A stretch of 37,079 bases of DNA from a virus: the IMG/VR virus record IMGVR_UViG_3300020459_000034, positions 1 to 37,079 of that record; one strand, given 5' to 3'. A model generated the notes under the pieces. That model saw nothing but the letters and a program-made list of their open reading frames with translations. It did not search any database and was not told the origin of the DNA. Both the position numbers and the translations under genes were made by a program. Every line of letters begins with the position of its first letter. Positions within the stretch are counted from its first letter, which is position 1. This document shows, one piece after another, positions 6,263-14,893 of the stretch.

Positions 6263-6401
6263 GCTCAACATGAATAATCTATTACCACCAGGTATTAAAC
6301 CAACAACAGATCAAAGCAATAAGAAGAAGCAAGGACCAGTAGACCTAGGTGGAAGACCTAGCAAGTATGGATATGCTAGACCAAGAGATACATTACTGTA
6401 G
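6255..6401 (+). CDS. Small hypothetical protein between terminase genes (48 aa)
   Basis: Starts MGKLNMNNLLPPGIKPTT and ends GYARPRDTLL. It is proline- and lysine-rich and probably unstructured. Its start overlaps the small-terminase end by 8 bases; a second ATG at residue 6 is possible. Family unknown. Confidence 0.5.
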   Translation: MGKLNMNNLLPPGIKPTTDQSNKKKQGPVDLGGRPSKYGYARPRDTLL

Positions 6402-6628
6402 GTGGCTATGATGGTTATGCAATGCGGTGCGTGTCGGCTTTCTATGCGCGCATGCGATTGCTGACAGATCTGAGGGGTATGGTTCCCCTTAATATTGGCA
6501 GATCTGTGGGAATAAAATGATCGTGACTCCATTCACGACTCCAAACCTACAAAAAAGGTAAGGCGTACCCCCAAAAGAAAAGTCCGTGAAGCTTATATGC
6601 TTTTACACCTATCGAGGAGACACACACA
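6402..6628. other. Structured non-coding gap between terminase genes (candidate packaging site)
   Basis: A 227-base gap with no open gene. It contains the palindrome ATGCGCGCAT (6444-6453), two copies of CAGATCTG (6465-6472 and 6499-6506) enclosing an AGGGG/CCCCT hairpin (6473-6489), and CGTGA/TCACG flanking ACTCCAT-type sequence (6522-6537). The first part is richer in G+C than the surroundings. Packaging signals commonly lie next to terS, so pac/cos is a reasonable guess, not shown. Confidence 0.4.
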
Positions 6629-7930
6629 TTGACTGAGGTAATCATACCCTATACTCCCAGACCTTTGCAGAATGATCTGCACCAGGAGTTAGACAATCAT
6701 AGATGGGCTGTAATAGTTTGCCATAGAAGATTCGGCAAGACTGTTATGGCTATAAATCATTTACTACGAGCAAGCATTCTTAGCGATAAAAAAAATCCAA
6801 GATTTGCCTATGTAGCTCCCACATACCGACAAGCTAAATCGGTGGCATGGGATTATATAAAACAATTTACAAGTAAGATTCCCAATATAAAATTTAATGA
6901 AACAGAATTGCGATGTGATCTTCCGAATGGAGCAAGAATAACTCTCCTAGGATCGGAAAATCCAGACAGTCTTAGAGGTATATATTTAGATGGTTGTGTT
7001 ATCGATGAGGTCGCTGACATGCCAGAGAGTGTCTTTCCAGAAGTAATAAGACCAGCTCTATCCGATAGAAAAGGTTTTTGTTATTTCATTGGAACTCCTA
7101 AAGGACATAATATGTTTTATGATCTTTATGAGAATGGAGAAATACAGCCTGAGTGGTATACGGCTTTGTATAAGGCTAGTGAAACAAATATATTAGATGA
7201 AGAGGAATTACGCCAGGCATCACAAACCATGTCTCCAGATCAATACAATCAGGAGTTTGAGTGTAGCTGGGTAGCCAATATACCAGGATCTATTTTTGGA
7301 TCCGAGATGGAACAGTTACAAGAAGATGGAAAAATTACAACATGCCCTTACGATCCTTCTCTTAGGGTTGATACCTACTGGGATCTTGGTCTTAACGATA
7401 GCACTGCCATATGGTTTGCACAAACATCCAGAGGTGGAGCTGTATCTGTTATCGATTATTATGAAGTAAGAAACGAGGGGCTTCCGCATTTTGTTGGTGT
7501 CCTGGAAGATAAAGAATATTTATACGGCACACACAATGCACCACATGATATTGAGGTCCGTGAACTTGGTACAGGAAGATCCAGAAGAGAAGTAGCTTAT
7601 GATCTTGGAATTAATTTTAGGGTTGTTCCGAAATTGCCAATAGAAGATGGCATTCATGCTGTGAAGATGATGCTTCCCAGGTGCATGTTCGATGTCAAAA
7701 ATTGCAAAGATGGTATCGAAGCTCTTCGGCATTATCACCGAGCTTACAATGAGAGGACCAGATCTTTCCGAGCTACGCCAGTCCACGATTGGACCAGCCA
7801 CGGAGCGGATGCCTTTCGGTATATGGCAGTCGGTTTAAAACAACAACAAGTCCAGCAAGCTCCACAAAGTTTTGCTGATAATAAATGGGATCCGTTGGGA
7901 TCTGATAAAAGGATGAAAGCAATTGGCTAA
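6629..7930 (+). CDS. terL: Terminase large subunit
   Basis: A 433-residue packaging motor with ATPase and nuclease. An adenine-binding region lies at the N-terminus (TPRPLQNDLHQ), the Walker A motif CHRRFGKT at residues 31-38, the Walker B with catalytic acid VIDE at about 124-127 (D126-E127), and the 'GTPKGHNMFYDLY' coupling segment after it. The nuclease domain begins near D248/D252 (TYWDLGLNDST), with the final acidic motif in 'HDWTSHGADAFRY'. The start is TTG at 6629, supported by GAGGAG about 10 bases upstream; the first in-frame ATG would remove the Walker A motif. Confidence 0.93.
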   Translation: MTEVIIPYTPRPLQNDLHQELDNHRWAVIVCHRRFGKTVMAINHLLRASILSDKKNPRFAYVAPTYRQAKSVAWDYIKQFTSKIPNIKFNETELRCDLPNGARITLLGSENPDSLRGIYLDGCVIDEVADMPESVFPEVIRPALSDRKGFCYFIGTPKGHNMFYDLYENGEIQPEWYTALYKASETNILDEEELRQASQTMSPDQYNQEFECSWVANIPGSIFGSEMEQLQEDGKITTCPYDPSLRVDTYWDLGLNDSTAIWFAQTSRGGAVSVIDYYEVRNEGLPHFVGVLEDKEYLYGTHNAPHDIEVRELGTGRSRREVAYDLGINFRVVPKLPIEDGIHAVKMMLPRCMFDVKNCKDGIEALRHYHRAYNERTRSFRATPVHDWTSHGADAFRYMAVGLKQQQVQQAPQSFADNKWDPLGSDKRMKAIG

Positions 7931-8420
7931 AACAAAGAAAGTATATGTTCCAGTGGAAACACAAGCGCAAGCTAATCCAAATGATCCTTTGGAGACAGAT
8001 CCAGTAGCACCAGTAACGGAATCGTATACAACTGAATATTCAAACAAGAAATCTTTCATAGATCCAACAACTGGTGAAAGCATTATGTTAAATGCTGGGG
8101 ATCCAATAGATCCAACTATGATCAATGAAGGTGAAACTATATCTCCTGATCCAGTTATTCGTTATAAAGATATGGTTCAAAGAACAAAAGAAATGCTGAT
8201 GAGAAGGTTTTCCAGGAAGAGTACAATCGTCACTGGTCCAATGGGATTGATGTCACCGACTCCAGTAGCCTATGCTGGTGCTTTTGGTATTACCGATGGT
8301 GCAACTTCAGATCAGATTATTGAGCAAGGTGCAGACCAGGGCTTTGTTCCTTTAGATCAAATAACTATGACACCAGATGAAGAATTAGAAAGTTTAATTC
8401 TTGATACTTTGGACTCATAG
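7923..8420 (+). CDS. Hypothetical protein downstream of large terminase
   Basis: A 165-residue acidic protein starting at TTG (MAKTKKVYVPVETQ), with AAAGGATG upstream. It overlaps the terminase end by 8 bases. The first 80 residues are Pro/Asp/Thr-rich and probably disordered. A conserved-looking helix 'YKDMVQRTKEMLMRRFSRKS' follows, then a low-complexity 'GPMGLMSPTPVAYAGAFGITDGA' type region (glycine- and alanine-rich). No family recognised. Its location between terL and the head genes suggests a virion or assembly role. Confidence 0.6.
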   Translation: MAKTKKVYVPVETQAQANPNDPLETDPVAPVTESYTTEYSNKKSFIDPTTGESIMLNAGDPIDPTMINEGETISPDPVIRYKDMVQRTKEMLMRRFSRKSTIVTGPMGLMSPTPVAYAGAFGITDGATSDQIIEQGADQGFVPLDQITMTPDEELESLILDTLDS

Positions 8421-8459
8421 GTCAAAAAAATTTTTAACAATACCCCAGAAGGAAAGTAA

Positions 8460-10583
8460 ATGAGTACAACAGGATTAGAGTTAGATCTTAGCGGAATAGA
8501 TCCTAATTTGTTAATGGGACCAAACAATCAAACAGCTAATGCTGTCTCCTCTTCTGGTGGATCTTTAATGAATAATGATGCTGGTGTTGGTCCTGATGAG
8601 GTTGTGCCAGCCGAGGGAGAAACAATAGATGCTAATTCAACTCTTAAAACAACTGGTCTTGACACCACTTTACTCTCTACTGTTTCAGGTGAGACAACTG
8701 ATAACACTCCTCAAATTGCTGGTGCTGATGGGGCTACTTCTTCTGCTAGTATTGATGTTGAATCTGTAACTCCTGATTTTGTTTTAGATCCTAACTGGCA
8801 GACACTTGGGTTTGATAACGAACAATCTACTTGGACTGAAAACTCTGACGGAACTTTTACACAAAATCTTAATATTGATTTTGGCAGTAGCATTGGAATA
8901 GAAAATGCAAATTATGTGTGGTCCAAAGATGGACAATTTATAGGTCTTGATGACGGAACAAGAACACCAATCACAGGATCTAGCCAGGAGGATTCCATAC
9001 CTGGTGCAACTGGTGAAGATTCTATTGTTGGCGGTGATGGTAACGACACACTTGAAAATGTATCGACAATAAATACTGAGCCAATCGAATTAGATAATGG
9101 CGATCTTGCTTATGGATTTGATAGCAATAATGATGGCGAAATAGATACTTATAGAATTGAAGATTCAACTGGAGCTGAAGTAGAAACAATTAATGCTGAT
9201 CAATTTACTGGTGTTGGTTATGTTGCTGGAGCAACTACTACTACTGATATTGTTACAGCAGAGACACAGTCAACTGATGTAAGTTATACAACTATTGCTA
9301 GTGGTTTAGAATCTGGTGATGTTTGGCTTACAGGATCTACAGATGAAGATGGCGATGGTATACCAGATGGTATTTTAAAAACAGGACTATCAGCAGAGCA
9401 AATAGAAGAACATACATTTGAAGATGGATCTAAAGGGTTTATTTTTTCAACTGTCCTTGCTGGTGGTGGTAGAAACCCTTTTTTCAGCGAAGATATTGAT
9501 TTTGCAATGTATTGGAATGATAACGGACAGCTTGTTGGAAAAGATAACAAGGGTTATGAAGGCATGACTCTTACTTCTACAACTGTTTCATCTAGCGATG
9601 GCGATGGTGATGGTGATGGCGATACTAACACTGTTGGCAATACAGGCTTAGATCAAGAAACTTATGACACTGTTAAAACAACATTAGAAGGAATTTTAGT
9701 AACAACTGGATCTGATACAACAGATGAGCTTGTTGGTTACTATAGTGAAATAGAAGGTCTGTTTGCTACAGGCGAAGACGGATCTTTAACAGAAGAAGAC
9801 CAAGTTAAATTAACAGCTTTCTGGAACACAATGATAGACCAGGGTGAAACAACTGGCGTAATTATGTCCTCTAAAACTATGGGCGATTATTTTGAACTCG
9901 TAAAAGAATATACTGGTCAATATAACGGAACAATATCTGAAGCCGATATGGATCAATTCTTATCTGATTGGTTAGCTGAATCTGTACTCTTTGTTTCTGG
10001 ATTAGATAATTCTCAGAAATGGAGTTTAGATAATATACAAGATCATAGCCAATACGAAGGTTTAGGAAATTTAATACAGCTTGTTTATGGAGAAGGAAGA
10101 ACATTAACAGCCGAAGAAGCAATGCGTTACTTAACAGATTACTCCTGGAAGGCTGGCGATGATTGGACCTATGGTGTAGGCGGTGATGGTATTGCCGATA
10201 ATGAGCTTGGTGTAACTAACTTCCTTGTTCAACAAATGATTTTAGATGCTAGAGGTACGGACCAAGAATATGTAACTACCTTCTGGTTAGCTAATGAAGA
10301 TTTAGATCTATCGGCTTATGGGTTAACTCTAGATGAAGTAGCCGAAGCTTGGGGTACGACCACAGAAGAATTAAAAATCAATACAGCAAAAGCTAAAAAA
10401 GATAGCAAGAAAAAACAATCCAGTGGATCTTTCTTTGCACCTAAAGATGTTGTTCGTATAGGTGATGAAGATCCAAATGCAACAAAGCAAGGTCAGACAA
10501 GAGGACCTAATTTTAGAAACAAAACTCGTACTGCTTCCCTTCTCGGTGGAAGCGTAAACAAGAAAACTTTAGTAGGATCATAA
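8460..10583 (+). CDS. Large acidic protein with calcium-binding-like Asp/Gly motifs
   Basis: A 707-residue, strongly acidic, Thr/Gly/Asp-rich protein just upstream of the portal gene; GAAGGAAAG precedes ATG. It shows several Ca-binding-type motifs: an RTX-like GGDGNDTL (near residue 191), DSNNDGEID (near 221), DEDGDGIPDG (near 296) and a run of alternating Asp/Gly (about 379-387). The C-terminal 250 residues are more regular and partly helical, ending in a basic tail 'NKKTLVGS'. Function is not recognised. Possibilities are a virion-associated protein, a surface decoration or a scaffold-like factor. The last residues match those of the 46-aa protein before terS. Confidence 0.7.
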   Translation: MSTTGLELDLSGIDPNLLMGPNNQTANAVSSSGGSLMNNDAGVGPDEVVPAEGETIDANSTLKTTGLDTTLLSTVSGETTDNTPQIAGADGATSSASIDVESVTPDFVLDPNWQTLGFDNEQSTWTENSDGTFTQNLNIDFGSSIGIENANYVWSKDGQFIGLDDGTRTPITGSSQEDSIPGATGEDSIVGGDGNDTLENVSTINTEPIELDNGDLAYGFDSNNDGEIDTYRIEDSTGAEVETINADQFTGVGYVAGATTTTDIVTAETQSTDVSYTTIASGLESGDVWLTGSTDEDGDGIPDGILKTGLSAEQIEEHTFEDGSKGFIFSTVLAGGGRNPFFSEDIDFAMYWNDNGQLVGKDNKGYEGMTLTSTTVSSSDGDGDGDGDTNTVGNTGLDQETYDTVKTTLEGILVTTGSDTTDELVGYYSEIEGLFATGEDGSLTEEDQVKLTAFWNTMIDQGETTGVIMSSKTMGDYFELVKEYTGQYNGTISEADMDQFLSDWLAESVLFVSGLDNSQKWSLDNIQDHSQYEGLGNLIQLVYGEGRTLTAEEAMRYLTDYSWKAGDDWTYGVGGDGIADNELGVTNFLVQQMILDARGTDQEYVTTFWLANEDLDLSAYGLTLDEVAEAWGTTTEELKINTAKAKKDSKKKQSSGSFFAPKDVVRIGDEDPNATKQGQTRGPNFRNKTRTASLLGGSVNKKTLVGS
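9597..9624 (+). repeat. GATGGY triplet-pair repeat coding Asp-Gly
   Basis: Tandem GATGGC/GATGGT hexamers encode an alternating Asp-Gly run in the acidic protein. It resembles calcium-binding linkers and is prone to length change. Confidence 0.7.
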
Positions 10584-10584
10584 A

Positions 10585-12246
10585 ATGGCTGATGAAGAAA
10601 TAATAGATGTAGAGCCATCTATAAATGAAGATACAAAAAAAATAGCTTCTAAACTTTTAGACAGACTATCTTCTTTAGAAGAGCAAAGAGAATCTTGGGA
10701 AGATCATTGGCAAGATGTTGCTGATTATATTGTTCCTAGAAAAGCAGACTTTACTCGTACAAGATCTGCTGGCGATAAAAGAATGGATAAGATCTATGAT
10801 GGTACAGCCATACATGCATCCGAACTTTTATCAGCATCTATTCACGGCATGTTAACTTCTGCATCAACTAACTGGTTTAATTTATGCTACATGAACTTTC
10901 AGCTAACTTTGATTGACGAAGCAAAAGAATGGTTAGAAGAAGTAGAAGCAATAATGTATGCACATTTTCATAGATCTAATTTTCAAGAACAGATCCATGA
11001 ACTTTACCACGATCTTATAACTTTCGGCACAGGCGTTATTTATGTTGAAAGCAATCCTGAAACTGGTTTTCGTTTTGAGACAAGACATATCTCTGAGTGT
11101 TTCTTAGCTGAAGATAGCGAAGGAAGAGTCGATACTGTTTATAGAAAATATAAAATGTCCGTGAGATCTGCTCAAAAACTTTTTGGTGAAGAAGCATCTT
11201 CTCGTATTAACAAACTTATGAAATCAAATCCTCACGAAGAGATCGAGATCGTTCATGTTGTTATGCCAAGAGATGAAAGAGATATTGAAAAACTATCTTC
11301 TGAAAATAAACCCTTTGCATCTATTTACATAGATCCAGAGGAAAAAGTAATCATCAAAGAATCTGGTTTTGACGAATTTCCATACATGTGTCCTCGATAC
11401 TTAAAAGCAAGTTTTGAAAGAGGGTACGGAAGATCCCCAGCTATGCAAGCGTTACCAGATGTAAAAATGCTAAATAAAATGAGTGAAGTTACAATCCGAT
11501 CTGCTGAGAAACAAGTAGATCCTCCTCTTATGTTACCTGATGATGGTTTTATGTTACCAATAAGAACTGTCCCTGGTGGTTTAAATTTCTACAGAAGTGG
11601 AACAAGAGATAGACTGGAGCCTTTACAAACTGGATCTAATAATCCTCTTGGTCTGCAAATGGAAGACCAAAGACGACAAGCGATAAGATCTGCGTTTTAT
11701 GTCGATCAATTGGTCATGGGGGCTGGTCCTCAAATGACGGCTACTGAGGTGGTTGCAAGGACCGAGGAAAAAATGAGATTACTTGGTCCAGTCCTGGGGA
11801 GATTACAAGCTGAATTGCTCCAGCCCCTTATTAACAGAAGCTATAATATCTTATTAAGGCAAGAACAATTGCCACCACCACCACAAGTTATTGCTGGTCA
11901 AGATATTGAGATTGAATATGTATCTCCATTAGCTAAAGCTCAAAGGCAAACAGATGTGCAATCAACAATGCAAATGCTCCAGGTTGTTCAGCCAGTAGCA
12001 CAGATAGATCCAACTATTATTGATCACCTAGATGGCGATGGCTTAATTAAACATTTATTAAAAAGCTTATCCATACCAGCATCCGTTATACGATCAGAAG
12101 ATGAGATCCAAGCAAGAAGAAATAAAAAGCAAGAGGAGCAACAACAGCAAGGTCAGATGCAAGAGCAAATGCAACAAGCCGAAATAGCAAAAAACTCAGC
12201 TCCAATGGTAGAAGCTTTTAATCAAATGGACACGGAGGAAGTCTAA
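10585..12246 (+). CDS. Portal protein (head-tail connector)
   Basis: A 553-residue podovirus portal of the head-to-tail connecting family. The N-terminus carries the family pattern: 'ASKLLDRLSSLEEQRESWED' followed by 'WQDVADYIVPRKADF', then 'KIYDGTAIHASELLSASIHG' and 'TSASTNWFNL'. The middle includes 'YGRSPAMQALPDVKMLNKM', and the C-terminus is Gln-rich ('KQEEQQQQGQMQEQMQQAE'), as in many relatives. Twelve copies would form the vertex through which DNA passes. The gene follows the acidic protein with one base between and is followed immediately by the Bbp19-like gene. Confidence 0.92.
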   Translation: MADEEIIDVEPSINEDTKKIASKLLDRLSSLEEQRESWEDHWQDVADYIVPRKADFTRTRSAGDKRMDKIYDGTAIHASELLSASIHGMLTSASTNWFNLCYMNFQLTLIDEAKEWLEEVEAIMYAHFHRSNFQEQIHELYHDLITFGTGVIYVESNPETGFRFETRHISECFLAEDSEGRVDTVYRKYKMSVRSAQKLFGEEASSRINKLMKSNPHEEIEIVHVVMPRDERDIEKLSSENKPFASIYIDPEEKVIIKESGFDEFPYMCPRYLKASFERGYGRSPAMQALPDVKMLNKMSEVTIRSAEKQVDPPLMLPDDGFMLPIRTVPGGLNFYRSGTRDRLEPLQTGSNNPLGLQMEDQRRQAIRSAFYVDQLVMGAGPQMTATEVVARTEEKMRLLGPVLGRLQAELLQPLINRSYNILLRQEQLPPPPQVIAGQDIEIEYVSPLAKAQRQTDVQSTMQMLQVVQPVAQIDPTIIDHLDGDGLIKHLLKSLSIPASVIRSEDEIQARRNKKQEEQQQQGQMQEQMQQAEIAKNSAPMVEAFNQMDTEEV

Positions 12247-12489
12247 ATGGAAAATGAAGTTAACCCTGAAGAAGAGTTAAAAAGACTACATGCAATGTAT
12301 GCAAACTTTGCTCAAAATGCCATTGGTCAAATTGTATTAGATGATCTGAAAAAAAGATTTCACTACAATGCAACAACAGTAAAAACAGGGACAATAGATC
12401 CCCACGAATTAGCATATGCAGAAGGTCAGCGTTCTGTCGTGTTATTCCTCATAGCAATGGGGGAAATTGGTAAACAAGCTGAAAATTAA
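12247..12489 (+). CDS. Bbp19-like small protein
   Basis: An 80-residue protein matching the Bbp19-like domain of Bordetella phage BPP-1-type podoviruses: 'MYANFAQNAIGQIVLDDLKK', an aromatic 'RFHYNATT', and 'AEGQRSVVLFLIAMGEIGK'. It occurs between portal and scaffold in these phages; the role is unproven but probably structural or in assembly. The start follows the portal stop directly, with GGAGG inside the portal end. Confidence 0.75.
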   Translation: MENEVNPEEELKRLHAMYANFAQNAIGQIVLDDLKKRFHYNATTVKTGTIDPHELAYAEGQRSVVLFLIAMGEIGKQAEN

Positions 12490-12506
12490 TAGGAGAGTAA
12501 ATAAAA

Positions 12507-13382
12507 ATGTCTGAAGAAGCGCAAGTAGCTGAACAGGCAACTCCAGCAGAAGCCCCAGTGGCATCTACGGAGTCTGTCAGTCAAGAGCAAGTATCAGAAT
12601 CTTCATGGAGAGATAATCTTCCAGAAGATATTAGAGATCACAAATCAATATCTCATTTCACCGATGTAGGAGCATTAGCAAAAAGTTATATGAATGCTCA
12701 GACCATGATTGGAAAGGACAAGATAATAGTCCCTGGTCAATCAGCTACCGAGGATGAATGGAGAGAAACTTATACAAAGCTGGGATTACCATCCACCAGT
12801 GGCGAGTATCAGTTTGATTCAAATGCTGGTCTAGGTGAAAACATGGAAGCAGATGAAAATCTGATTGGATGGTTTAAAGATGTGGCGCATAAGGTTGGAT
12901 TAAACAACAGCCAGGCACAATCTTTAGTAGAACAGTGGAATGCTAATAATTCTGAAATGGCAAGTATGAATGAAGAAACTGCTCGTCAATCTCAGGAAGA
13001 TTCTGCGAAACAATTACGGCAAGAGTGGGGGCAAACTTATGATAATAAGTTAGCTATATCACAAAATGTTATAGATAAATTTTTTACTGGAGACAAAGAA
13101 GCTTTGTTTGAAACTTCATTAGCCGATGGAACTAGGCTTGGCGATAATGCTGAGTTTATTAAAATGATGGCTGGTGTTGGTGACTTTATAAATTCACGAA
13201 TAGGCGAAGATTCTATTGACGGATTGCAAGGAACAACTGCTTTCAATCCAACTCAATTAGAGGATGAATTAAATAAGCTACAAGATCTTAGCGGACCTTA
13301 TGGCGATAAAAAACATCCTGAACACGATTCTTATGTAAGAAAGGTTTCAGAATTATACGAACAACTATATCCTGAATCCTAG
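12507..13382 (+). CDS. Capsid scaffolding/assembly protein
   Basis: A 291-residue acidic protein. An Ala/Pro/Glu/Gln-rich disordered N-terminus (1-32) leads to 'SWRDNLPEDIRDHKSISHF' and 'GALAKSYMNAQTMIGKDKI', the recurrent pattern of podovirus scaffolds placed before the major capsid gene. The centre and C-terminus are helical and charged (QSQEDSAKQLRQEWGQTYDN; DELNKLQDLSGPYGDKKHPE). Scaffolds guide procapsid assembly and are then removed. AGGAGAG precedes ATG. The stop codon is part of a 6-bp inverted repeat in the following leader. Confidence 0.85.
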   Translation: MSEEAQVAEQATPAEAPVASTESVSQEQVSESSWRDNLPEDIRDHKSISHFTDVGALAKSYMNAQTMIGKDKIIVPGQSATEDEWRETYTKLGLPSTSGEYQFDSNAGLGENMEADENLIGWFKDVAHKVGLNNSQAQSLVEQWNANNSEMASMNEETARQSQEDSAKQLRQEWGQTYDNKLAISQNVIDKFFTGDKEALFETSLADGTRLGDNAEFIKMMAGVGDFINSRIGEDSIDGLQGTTAFNPTQLEDELNKLQDLSGPYGDKKHPEHDSYVRKVSELYEQLYPES

Positions 13383-13533
13383 TAGACAAGCGCAAGCCCT
13401 ACTAACCTTACAAGACTGGGACAAGCTGAAAAGCCCCTCCGACAGCAGACGGATTCTGCATTCCTAAAACCTTGGTCCATAGTTATATGGGTAGCCTACT
13501 TAATTTTTTTTAATAACAACTAAGGAGATAGTA
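13380..13533 (+). promoter_or_regulatory. Structured leader before the major capsid gene
   Basis: A 151-base gap. TAGTAG (13380-13385, containing the scaffold stop) pairs with CTACTA (13399-13404). Further on GCAGA pairs with TCTGC around a 5-base loop (near 13445-13460), and an eight-T run precedes the capsid ribosome binding site AAGGAG. This may stabilise or regulate the abundant capsid message, or process it. No promoter with a convincing -35/-10 pair was seen. Confidence 0.4.
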
Positions 13534-14391
13534 ATGTCTAATCAGATTACTACAGCGTTTGTACAACAATTTAGTGCAAACATTCAGCTACTTTCTCAAC
13601 AGAAAGTTAGCTTACTTAGGGGTTCAGTTAGAGAAGAAAGCATTAATGGTGAGAAAGCCTTTTTTGATCAAGTGGGAAGTACCACAGCTCAATTAAGAAC
13701 ATCTCGACATGCAGATACCCCTTTAATTGAAACTCCTCATGCAAGACGCATGGTCCTTACTTCAACTTATGAAGTCGCAGATTTAATTGACGATTCTGAT
13801 AAAGTCCGTCTTTTAACTGATCCATCTTCTACTTATGCAAAAGCTATGGCTGGCGCAATGGGTAGAGCTATGGATGATGCTATTATTGCATCTGCTACAG
13901 GATCATCCTTGACTGGAAAAACTGGCGCATCTTCTGTAGCGTTACCTGGCGGTAATGTTATAGCAACTGGTGGTGCTGGCTTAACAATTGCGAAACTTGT
14001 TTCTGCTAAAAAGAAACTTGATGAAGGAAGCGTTGATCCATCTATCACAAGATATATAGCTGTTTCTCCAGAGCAAATTGAAGATCTATTAAACTCAACA
14101 ACAGTAACCAGCGCAGACTTTAACACTGTTAAAGCTCTTTCAACTGGTGAAATTGATAGTTTTGTAGGCTTCAAATTTATCGTAACCAATAGACTTGGTT
14201 TAGACGGATCTGACAGAAAATGCTTTGCATGGGCTGAAGATGGTCTTCTATTGGGTGTTGGCAAGAATGTAACTTCTCGTATTGAGGAAAGAGCAGACAA
14301 GTCATACTCAACTCAAGTTTATTATTGTGCTGACTTTGGTGCTACCAGAATGGAAGAATCAAAAGTCATCCAAATCAACTGTGCTGAATAA
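13534..14391 (+). CDS. Major capsid protein
   Basis: A 285-residue protein of the BPP-1/podovirus capsid type. Signs are 'ITTAFVQQFSANIQLLSQQK', the conserved early segment 'EKAFFDQVGSTTAQLRTSRH' with 'DTPLIETPHARRMV', the 'DLIDDSDKVRLLTDP' stretch, the Ala-rich 'AMAGAMGRAMDDAIIASATG', and the C-terminal 'VGFKFIVTNRLGLDG' and 'YYCADFGATRMEESKV'. It follows a probable scaffold and precedes a decoration-like gene. TAAGGAGA gives a strong ribosome binding site, as expected for the most abundant virion protein. Confidence 0.92.
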   Translation: MSNQITTAFVQQFSANIQLLSQQKVSLLRGSVREESINGEKAFFDQVGSTTAQLRTSRHADTPLIETPHARRMVLTSTYEVADLIDDSDKVRLLTDPSSTYAKAMAGAMGRAMDDAIIASATGSSLTGKTGASSVALPGGNVIATGGAGLTIAKLVSAKKKLDEGSVDPSITRYIAVSPEQIEDLLNSTTVTSADFNTVKALSTGEIDSFVGFKFIVTNRLGLDGSDRKCFAWAEDGLLLGVGKNVTSRIEERADKSYSTQVYYCADFGATRMEESKVIQINCAE

Positions 14392-14404
14392 GGAGTAATA
14401 AAAA

Positions 14405-14833
14405 ATGGCTAGTGTAAAAGCAACAAATATTACTAACTTAGATGCATCACCATCTGTTCTTGCTAATGCAAGTGAAGTCCACGGATCAGTTAGAGTTTTT
14501 AAAGATACTTATGAAGCATCTTCACTCGGAGCTGGATCTGACATCACTGTAGCAAGATTACCTATTGGTGCTAAAGTCGTAGACATTCATGTTAAAGCTG
14601 ATGCTTTAGGTGGATCTGTTACTTTAGGTGTTGGCGATTCTGCTTCAGCAACTACTTACATCGCTCAGACTGCAATGAATACAGGCAACAAGCTTATATC
14701 ATTGTCCTCTGATGGTGTTATTGCTGGTATCGGAAACGAAATCACATCAACAACTACAAACATTTTGATCACAACTGCTGGTGGCTCTGCTACTGGTACG
14801 ATCACTACTGTAGTTTACTATACAGTTAGTTAA
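14405..14833 (+). CDS. Probable capsid decoration/minor structural protein
   Basis: A 142-residue beta-rich protein with 'VHGSVRVFKDTYEASSLGAG', 'VARLPIGAKVVDIHVKADAL', 'SVTLGVGDS' and a Thr-rich end. Similar small beta proteins directly after the capsid gene in marine podoviruses are taken as head decoration or minor structural proteins. That role is inference from position and fold type. GGAGTAATAAAAA precedes ATG. A hairpin terminator follows it. Confidence 0.7.
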   Translation: MASVKATNITNLDASPSVLANASEVHGSVRVFKDTYEASSLGAGSDITVARLPIGAKVVDIHVKADALGGSVTLGVGDSASATTYIAQTAMNTGNKLISLSSDGVIAGIGNEITSTTTNILITTAGGSATGTITTVVYYTVS

Positions 14834-14841
14834 TAACTAAG

Positions 14842-14882
14842 AATATGGGAGGGTTGAGTTATCGCTCTCCCATATTTAATTT
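14842..14882 (+). terminator. Hairpin terminator after capsid/decoration genes
   Basis: A perfect 10-bp stem, AATATGGGAG (14842-14851) and CTCCCATATT (14867-14876), has a 15-base loop and is followed by TAATTTAA. The T run is weak, so partial termination that lowers tail-gene expression relative to capsid is likely. Confidence 0.75.
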
Positions 14883-14893
14883 AAGGATTTATT

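Noticed and set aside
13833-14300. 155-codon open frame opposite the major capsid gene
   Set aside because: Antisense to a clearly recognised capsid gene, with composition mirroring its codons.
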